A stretch of DNA of 64,000 nucleotides from Candidatus Poribacteria bacterium (GTDB lineage Bacteria; Poribacteria; WGA-4E; WGA-3G). Each line of letters begins with the position of its first letter. Within the stretch, counting starts at the first letter, position 1. A program made the position numbers and the translations under genes. This document shows positions 58,548 to 64,000 of the stretch, in pieces. The DNA is taken from NCBI GenBank assembly GCA_009841255.1, contig VXMD01000026.1, positions 27,777 through 91,776 of the forward strand, read 5' to 3'. The notes under the pieces were generated by a model. The model searched no databases, was not told where the DNA came from, and worked only from the letters and a program-made list of their open reading frames with translations.

Positions 58548-60017
58548 TTACTCGAAACCACTGACCTCGGCAGCGGTAGGGGCATGTTTTGGGAGTGCTT
58601 TCTTGATGAGTGCGGACTCAGGCACATAACCAGAGTAATCGGAGATCGAGCCGTGCGTCAATGCATACACGACAACGTTCGTCATAAAACGGTAGACCCC
58701 TGGGGAATAGTGGACACTCCGCGTCGGATAGCTGACGGTCTCCATCGCACACATGTAATCACGACGGACAACGATAACCGCTAATTTCTCACCGACAGAG
58801 ATACCTTCAAGGAAGTTCCGTTTCGGGGGACGGGTGCCCCACCAGAAGATGTCGTATCCGACAGGCGGACCCCCCATCGCATAGAAGTTGTTGTAGATTT
58901 CGTGATTGTTAGAGATCCGCTCGACGTGATATTCAGGCATGACGTAGCGCATCTGTGAGAGGAAGAGACGAACCATCGCCTGTGCAGGGGCGTTCACACC
59001 GCAGTCGTCAAAGACAAGGAATCCACCTTTTTCAACGAGATAGCGACGCATGCCAGCGGCTTCAGACTCGCTGAGGCGGCCATCTATTCTACCGGTACCA
59101 TACTTCCATCCATACATCTTCCGGGAACGGACGAGTCCCGGATCATGCCCTGTCATAAAGGCGAGTGGGGTTTTAAAGAGATTTGCATCGTTGAGTTTCA
59201 CGGCGCCTCCCTCAACATTCATATCGGTTTTGATGTTGGTTCGCTCGTTGAGCCATTTCGTCAATGCGTTGAGTGCAGAAGCGTCCGCCCACCAGTCAGA
59301 AAGCTCATGTCGGACGCGTGCAAAACGGAGGATACCGCGGATGTCCTTTCCTTTACCGATGACACGTCCACCCGGTTCGCCTTTGGGGAGGGGGGGTACG
59401 ACGTAACTGGAAAGCGTGATGTTCTCGACGACATCACCGAGCGCATCGCGTGCCGCACCGACGTTTTCAACCATTGACAGTCCCGGTGGATGCTCAAGGG
59501 TTACCTTCAAGTGTCCGGCGATACCGCGAAAGACGGTTCTCGTTCGGGCAGAGGGGACTGTTACGATAGGCGCGGAGAACGCCAAGGCGTCAGGAGCATC
59601 CGACACCAACAAATCCGCGTGTATCACATCTGTTAGTCCTGCTGGATTCGGTGTGATGACTTTCGGTGGGTTCGGATCTGTGGGTGGTTTTACTTTGACG
59701 GTTTGGAGTGAAAACCTGAGGACTTGCTGTGGTTGGAAATTTGACTCGTGGATAAACAGAATCTCCACACGCGGTTGTACCTGAATCTGTTCAATGACAA
59801 TGTTTCGTGTTGGAACAGTCGGCTTAATAATAGGTTTCACGACAAATTTTCTTCCCACTTTAGGCTTCGGTGGTGCTTTGGGATAGAGAATTTCAATGCC
59901 CATCAGATCTTTAAACTGCCCGGTTTGTGTGAGCAGATAGAGTCCAGCAACAAGCGCAATGACGATGTGGAACACCAACGAAGTCATCAGGGCACCTGAT
60001 GTTATTTTTCCACGCAT
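58548..60017 (-). CDS. DUF4159 domain protein with N-terminal membrane anchor
   Basis: A 489-residue protein. One membrane segment at residues 12-32 (TSLVFHIVIALVAGLYLLTQ) is followed by a proline/lysine-rich stretch (YPKAPPKPKVG) reminiscent of TonB-like linkers, and then a DUF4159 domain from about 235 (ILRFARVRHELSDWWADASA, DDCGVNAPAQAMVRLF, NHEIYNNFYAMGGPP, YCAMETVS-like segment). DUF4159 resembles glutamine-amidotransferase-like folds and often accompanies DUF58/vWA/MoxR genes; here the DUF58 gene is far away at 3158. GGAGGT lies 8 nt before the ATG. The function is not established. Confidence 0.82.
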   Translation of the reverse strand: MRGKITSGALMTSLVFHIVIALVAGLYLLTQTGQFKDLMGIEILYPKAPPKPKVGRKFVVKPIIKPTVPTRNIVIEQIQVQPRVEILFIHESNFQPQQVLRFSLQTVKVKPPTDPNPPKVITPNPAGLTDVIHADLLVSDAPDALAFSAPIVTVPSARTRTVFRGIAGHLKVTLEHPPGLSMVENVGAARDALGDVVENITLSSYVVPPLPKGEPGGRVIGKGKDIRGILRFARVRHELSDWWADASALNALTKWLNERTNIKTDMNVEGGAVKLNDANLFKTPLAFMTGHDPGLVRSRKMYGWKYGTGRIDGRLSESEAAGMRRYLVEKGGFLVFDDCGVNAPAQAMVRLFLSQMRYVMPEYHVERISNNHEIYNNFYAMGGPPVGYDIFWWGTRPPKRNFLEGISVGEKLAVIVVRRDYMCAMETVSYPTRSVHYSPGVYRFMTNVVVYALTHGSISDYSGYVPESALIKKALPKHAPTAAEVSGFE

Positions 60018-60331
60018 GCGTTTTTACCTCCAAGGAACAAAGGTGTTGATATGGAGAGAAGCGCAATTCCCGTGCCAATGCAAAAGACGCTGAATTTGCG
60101 GGTATCCGTGTGATGATAGGGGTTAAGCTGCACGAAAAGGGACAGTGTCTTTTCAGATTGCACAAAATGGGGCTGTCTTCATGAAGCTATGGAGAACTAT
60201 AGTAAGGTTTACAATTAGGGATACGGTGCGAAGGGCGAGGTGTTTTTGCTTGGGTGTTTCCCCAGGAAACCTCGCCAGCGGAAAGGGAAGTATCGTGATC
60301 AGGGGATCGCTCCTACTGGAGAGGAGGTGCC
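60018..60331. repeat. Intergenic stretch with a relic of family 1 repeat and an 8-bp palindrome
   Basis: GGCGAGGT (60235-60242) pairs with ACCTCGCC near 60271-60278, enclosing GTTTTTGCTTGGGTGTTTCC, a sequence typical of the family 1 5' module read on the minus strand. Nothing else is recognisable. Confidence 0.5.
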
Positions 60332-61492
60332 TTAGCCCCTATATAGGGTCCGCATTTGCTGAATGACTTTCGGTAATTTGGCGATGACCGCATCGATCTC
60401 GGCTTCGGTCGTGTTTCTACCAAGAGAAAAACGCACGGTGCCTTGTGCCAAACGCGGAGGTAAGCCGAGGGCAGCGAGGACGTGCGACGGTTCCATAGAG
60501 CCAGAGGTACACGCCGAACCCGTCGAGACACAGATACCCTCCATGTCCAAGCGTAAGATGAGGCTTTCACCCTCCACCGATTCAAACGAGACGTTGAGCG
60601 TGCCGGGGGCGCAGTGGTAGGGATGTCCGTTATAGTGCAGGCGATCAATATGTGCATCCAAGCCTTCGCGGAGTCTTTGGGTTAAAGCGTCGAGATGCTG
60701 TGCATAGGTGTTCTGCTCCTGTTTCGCAAGGTCGGCAGCAGTGCCTAAGCCAACGATGGCAGGGACGTTTTCAGATCCGGCGCGTCGATTGCGTTCATGC
60801 GACCCCCCGTGAACGAGATTTGCGAGTCGGGTGCCGCGGCGGATGTAGAGGACACCAATACCTTTGGGGGCGTAAATCTTATGTCCGGAGAAGGCGAGGA
60901 GGTTCACACCGAGTTCTTGAACGTTCATTTCCAATTTACCGACCGATTGCACGGCATCGGTGTGGAGCGGGATCTCGTGTTCCTGCGCAATCGCGCATAT
61001 CTCTTCGAGCGGTTGCACTGTGCCGTTCTCGTTGTTGACGTGCATGATAGAGATGAGGACTGTTGTATCACGAACTGCCTCACGCAGTTGCTCAACACGA
61101 ATCCGTCCGTATCTATCTACAGGGAGATAGGTTACCTCGAAACCGCGTTGCTCCAGATATTGACAGGTATGCAAGACGGCGTGATGCTCCACGGAGGAGG
61201 TGATGATATGGTTGCCCTTGCCCCGACTCTTTTGGAGTTCGGTCAGCCCTTTAATGGCGTGGTTATCGGCTTCGGTGCCGCTGCCGGTGAAAATAATCTC
61301 ACTCGGACTTTTGGCACCGATAAGGTCGGCGACCTGCTCGCGGGCGGTGTCGATCGCGGTGCGGGCTTCGCGTCCATAGGCGTGGATGCTGGAACCGTTA
61401 CCGAATGCCTCGATGAGATACGGCATCATTGCGTCCCTGACTTCGGGGCGGAGCGGTGTTGTGGCGTTATAGTCTAAATAGATGCGTTCCAT
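60332..61492 (-). CDS. Cysteine desulfurase (NifS/IscS family)
   Basis: A 386-residue PLP enzyme. N-terminal YLDYNATTPL, PLP-binding histidine in SSVEHHAVLH (about 100-109), Schiff-base lysine K205 in FSGHKIYAPKG, and the mobile active-site cysteine C328 in STGSACTSGS. The short SACTSGS loop is of the group I NifS/IscS type. It mobilises sulfur from cysteine as persulfide for iron-sulfur clusters or tRNA thiolation. No IscU or other cluster genes flank it. The cobalamin, nitrite and nitrate enzymes in the window all need Fe-S or sulfur cofactors. Ribosome binding site is weak. Confidence 0.95.
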   Translation of the reverse strand: MERIYLDYNATTPLRPEVRDAMMPYLIEAFGNGSSIHAYGREARTAIDTAREQVADLIGAKSPSEIIFTGSGTEADNHAIKGLTELQKSRGKGNHIITSSVEHHAVLHTCQYLEQRGFEVTYLPVDRYGRIRVEQLREAVRDTTVLISIMHVNNENGTVQPLEEICAIAQEHEIPLHTDAVQSVGKLEMNVQELGVNLLAFSGHKIYAPKGIGVLYIRRGTRLANLVHGGSHERNRRAGSENVPAIVGLGTAADLAKQEQNTYAQHLDALTQRLREGLDAHIDRLHYNGHPYHCAPGTLNVSFESVEGESLILRLDMEGICVSTGSACTSGSMEPSHVLAALGLPPRLAQGTVRFSLGRNTTEAEIDAVIAKLPKVIQQMRTLYRG

Positions 61493-61522
61493 ATTTTCAG
61501 TCCATCTTGCTATTTGGAGTGC

Positions 61523-62857
61523 TCATTCGTACGTGCGGTGATTCCAAAAAGTTATCCGATTCGGGTTAATCTTGATCTCGGGTACGGAGTCGCGGCCACG
61601 GACCCGACCGTTCTCACCTAAGAAGGAGAGATTAAGTGTATGCGTGCCAGTGGGGAGCGACATTCGCACCATAAAAATCTGATTCGGAAGTGTTTGCCAA
61701 GAACGTGTATCCGCCTGTTCCGTCACAGCACCCGCAAGGTTTACAAGTAGTCCTAAGGCTTCATTTTCCTTGTTTGCTTTTCGGTAGATTAAGTATTTGC
61801 CTACAGCCCGGACTAAGGTTCGCAAGAGAATGCCGGTCCGCTGTGTGTTAAAGGTTTCTATGGCGATGTTCTCTACATCTTCTACAAGCACACCACTCGC
61901 TTTCACCGCTTCAGCAGCAACTTCGATCCCTGAGAGGAGAGGACGATGGGAGTCAAGTGTTGGGATCGCAACGCGTAGGAGATATTCCAATTCAATCTCT
62001 TCATAGACCTTCCCCTGACGCCCCATAAGCGTCGGCGCAAACTTTTCATCGTCCACATCGTCTGTTTTGAGGATCGGGAACGTCAAAGCCTCCTCCGCTT
62101 TCGGAGGTACGTAGCCGCTTTCATAAAAGAGAATCAGTTCGCCGGTATTTTCACGGAGCGGAGAAAACTCGCCGTACTGTTCCTGATAACGCTCCAAATC
62201 GTCAACGAAACCGAGTTTGCGTGCCAATCGGACCAGCGAGGTACCGATGTCCGCTGGCATCTCTACACCCGTTTTCTCCGCGGCGTTTCGGTAGTATTCC
62301 GCAGCCTGTTTGTAAGAGATATAAGCGTCGTTCCATTCACCTGTGGCTTCAAAGAGGACGCCGGAGAGGTATGCGAGAAACCCTGCTCCGAAGAAATCGT
62401 ACTTTTCATCTTCACCCTTGAAGTAGTTGATGAGATTCGTGGCACGACGACATTCTACCAAGGCCCCGTCTAACTGACCTTGATAGACGTAGTTGAGTGC
62501 TCGGTAGTAGTGACTCAAAAGGCGTTCATAACGGGTCCCGGGATACGGACGCAATTTGTCGGACGTGACGAGCGAAGCGGCCTCTTTTGAAAGACTTTTG
62601 GTGTAACGGTCCTCAGCGATATCTCCTGCTTGATCGAACGCTGCGTTGCTTTCTTGGAAGTGGTTGGCGTAATGGGCAACCAATCCTAATTCAAACAGAA
62701 ACGGAATGTCAGACTTTTTCGGTGCATGTTTCTGAAGGTTCGTATAGGCTTTTTCTGTTTCTCCCGCCTCCAATGCGATTTGGAGGTCTTGCATCTTATA
62801 GCCGCCACATCCGATTATCAGACAAGTAAAGAACAAAAAGAGGAGTTTTTTAATCAT
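61523..62857 (-). CDS. COG3014-type outer-membrane lipoprotein with TPR-like helices
   Basis: A 444-residue lipoprotein: signal peptide with lipobox LIIGCGG (lipidated Cys about 17), then TPR-like helical pairs (AYTNLQKHAPKKSDIPFLF, SHYYRALNYVYQGQLDGAL, WNDAYISYKQAAEYYRNAAE) and a C-terminal beta region (TGTHTLNLSFLGENG). This layout is that of COG3014 family proteins, which usually sit next to LpoB-like genes, as here. It may belong to an envelope complex at the outer membrane; no enzymatic function is known. Confidence 0.85.
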   Translation of the reverse strand: MIKKLLFLFFTCLIIGCGGYKMQDLQIALEAGETEKAYTNLQKHAPKKSDIPFLFELGLVAHYANHFQESNAAFDQAGDIAEDRYTKSLSKEAASLVTSDKLRPYPGTRYERLLSHYYRALNYVYQGQLDGALVECRRATNLINYFKGEDEKYDFFGAGFLAYLSGVLFEATGEWNDAYISYKQAAEYYRNAAEKTGVEMPADIGTSLVRLARKLGFVDDLERYQEQYGEFSPLRENTGELILFYESGYVPPKAEEALTFPILKTDDVDDEKFAPTLMGRQGKVYEEIELEYLLRVAIPTLDSHRPLLSGIEVAAEAVKASGVLVEDVENIAIETFNTQRTGILLRTLVRAVGKYLIYRKANKENEALGLLVNLAGAVTEQADTRSWQTLPNQIFMVRMSLPTGTHTLNLSFLGENGRVRGRDSVPEIKINPNRITFWNHRTYE

Positions 62858-62934
62858 CGGTTTCTGTAAATTTTAAAAATCGTGGTGGGCGGACACAGGG
62901 ATCCGCCCAAATAGACAGCACGCGAAGCCCTCGT

Positions 62935-63567
62935 TTACATTTTGAACTTGTCACGTCCGATAAACTTTTTGATTTTCTTGTTACCGATCCAAATCTTCTC
63001 ATTTGTTTCGATGCTCGTCAATGTAAGATCTGTCTGGTAGAAAATAACTTGGTCTCCGCCTTCACGATCTTCGATGGTATTGATTTCGCCTGTCATCATG
63101 TAATCTGCGCCGAGTTCGCGCCCCATCCGTTTAACGGTTTCGATGGCGGCGAATTCGCCTTGGTCGGCACGCTCTTCGCGGATTTCGCCGCGTTCACTTG
63201 CGCTTGAGACAGTCCGCACTTTTCCAGAGTTGATGAAAGCACGCTCAATGTCGGTTATAAACGTAGCGACAGGGATATGTTCCATGCTCTTGTTACGAAT
63301 ACCTCCGACGATCACAACCGGTTTCGCACCGCTGTTTATACCGTGATCATTAATCCAAGGGTGTGTTAAGCAGTCCTGAATAATATCATCGGCAACCATA
63401 CGTGAATCGGTATCGTTCCAACGTCCAGAGAGATCGATGGTGGTATCGGCATCAACACGAGTGACCTGTTTAGAGGAGCTGCAACTGCTGAAAATTGTGA
63501 TACCAACGAGGAGTGCGCAAATTATAAGTCCATATCTGAAGGGTCTGACTGTCAAAATTTTATACAT
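62935..63567 (-). CDS. LpoB-like lipoprotein (penicillin-binding protein activator family)
   Basis: A 210-residue lipoprotein: signal peptide ending in a lipobox-like IFSSCSS, then the LpoB-type opening VTRVDADTTIDLSGRWNDTD, the conserved VVIVGGIRNKSMEHIP and the GADYMMTGEIN core strand. LpoB activates the bifunctional penicillin-binding protein PBP1B in gammaproteobacteria; in other phyla this family is a lipoprotein of similar fold with an unproven role. I start at 63567, where GGAAG lies about 8 nt upstream; codons further upstream to 63630 translate family 1 repeat sequence. It heads a unit with the COG3014 gene. Confidence 0.85.
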   Translation of the reverse strand: MYKILTVRPFRYGLIICALLVGITIFSSCSSSKQVTRVDADTTIDLSGRWNDTDSRMVADDIIQDCLTHPWINDHGINSGAKPVVIVGGIRNKSMEHIPVATFITDIERAFINSGKVRTVSSASERGEIREERADQGEFAAIETVKRMGRELGADYMMTGEINTIEDREGGDQVIFYQTDLTLTSIETNEKIWIGNKKIKKFIGRDKFKM

Positions 63568-63590
63568 TTGGTGTCTTCCTTTTTTATTTT

Positions 63591-63754
63591 TAAATTTACC
63601 TTGCTGTTCGGTCAGGCAGGTTTGATGCATAGAGTGCCTCTTCGTAAACCCGCCTGCGTATTTTGAAAACGCTGAAATCCAATGCGAAGAAAGTTTTTGC
63701 TTAGGGGCTTTGCTTGGGCGTTTCTGCGTATTTCTGCGTATTGTTGCAGGCTAC
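63591..63754 (-). repeat. Family 1 leader repeat upstream of the LpoB-like gene
   Basis: GTAGCCTGCAACAATACGCAG at 63754 (minus strand), the CTTTCTTCGCATTGG insert shared with the copy at 55935, and the end CTGACCGAACAGCAAGG. The native start lies 24 bases further on behind its own GGAAG site. Confidence 0.8.
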
Positions 63755-63785
63755 TGTCCTGCTCTAACTTTTTTCCACGTAGCCA

Positions 63786-63892
63786 TAGCCCGTAACATTG
63801 TCCCGCAAGCCTTTATAGACTTGCGCTAGGAGGGCGGATTTAAGAATGGCACTTCATGAGCCATTCTCATGTTATTTTTCCGCAAGGTATAA
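63786..63892 (+). repeat. Family 1 leader repeat, tandem copy i
   Basis: TAGCCCGTAACATTGTCCCG, then AGAATGGC/GCCATTCT arms and CCGCAAGGTATAATTA. The preceding TCTAACTTTTTTCCACGTA is repeated before the next copy. Confidence 0.8.
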
Positions 63893-63922
63893 TTATCTGC
63901 TCTAACTTTTTTCCACGTAACC

Positions 63923-64000
63923 ATAGCCCGTAACGGAGTGGAGGGCGGATTTAAGAATGGCACTTCATGAGCCATTCTCATGTTATTTTTCCGCAAGGTA
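63923..64000 (+). repeat. Family 1 leader repeat, tandem copy ii (cut by window end)
   Basis: TAGCCCGTAACGGAGTGGAGG, the same AGAATGGC/GCCATTCT arms and CCGCAAGGTA at the last base. The next gene would be expected to start a few bases beyond the window. Confidence 0.8.

Noticed and set aside
1..64000. tRNA, rRNA or replication origin
   Set aside because: No cloverleaf with conserved T-loop, no rRNA-like stretch and no DnaA-box cluster was seen by eye; a tRNAscan or Rfam run would settle it.

Overview
This 64 kb window looks like a chromosome segment of a Candidatus Poribacteria-type bacterium. That placement is inferred from several features: secreted proteins with paired dockerin repeats and a C-terminal NYPNPFNPETW sorting-type tail, a LamG secreted protein, several Gfo/Idh/MocA and Ldh-type dehydrogenases, large multi-pass membrane proteins of the DUF6785 type, and dense intergenic repeats. 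No tRNA, rRNA or CRISPR array was seen.

Layout. 1-10.9 kb: the 3' end of metH, two small VOC proteins, a LamG secreted protein, a DUF58 protein, a large periplasmic-propeller/SpoIIE-phosphatase sensor and two Gfo/Idh/MocA oxidoreductases. 11.2-12.1 kb: a gene-free, hairpin-dense region. 12.2-16.8 kb: two near-identical 640-aa membrane proteins flanking an archaeal-type phosphopantothenate synthetase. 16.9-19.7 kb: an AT-rich island with an MjaI-type restriction-modification pair and an AlkD-like glycosylase. 19.9-24 kb: a heterodimeric ABC exporter. 24-30 kb: a WD40 protein, Gnd, a HAD hydrolase and a D-2-hydroxyacid dehydrogenase. 30-33.4 kb: an accessory patch holding a GyrI-like protein, a GIY-YIG protein and an ATPase-nuclease gene broken by one stop codon. 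33.4-39.9 kb: a nitrate assimilation operon (nirA, narK-type transporter, nasA) behind an ANTAR regulator. 40-43 kb: a methyltransferase, an AIR-synthase-like protein and a sigma factor/STAS pair. 43.4-53.4 kb: a third DUF6785-type protein, a homocysteine methyltransferase/MTHFR fusion, a copper-monooxygenase-like secreted protein, a glycosyltransferase, an SDR and a WD40-metalloprotease fusion. 53.4-58.3 kb: two Ldh-family dehydrogenases, an ornithine-cyclodeaminase-family reductase and an enolase-superfamily dehydratase, possibly hydroxyproline catabolism. 58.5-63.6 kb: DUF4159, cysteine desulfurase, COG3014 and LpoB-like lipoproteins.

The most unusual signal is a dispersed repeat, called family 1 here. 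Its 3' end (CCGCAAGG plus an 11-12 nt A/T-rich spacer) sits exactly in front of the ATG of six genes: the HAD hydrolase, nasA, the nitrate transporter, nirA and both Ldh genes. In the opposite orientation the same end supplies the TAA stop of three other genes. The repeat keeps a base-paired segment just upstream of the CCGCAAGG, with compensatory changes between copies. It behaves like a portable 5' leader with its own ribosome binding site. At nasA two copies are stacked; the inner one ends at ACG where an ATG is expected, and the outer one supplies the ATG in use. A second family, with heptad-like terminal inverted repeats, fills the gaps of the 45-50.7 kb gene string. A third group of GTAGG-headed palindromes includes one embedded in the ANTAR coding sequence.
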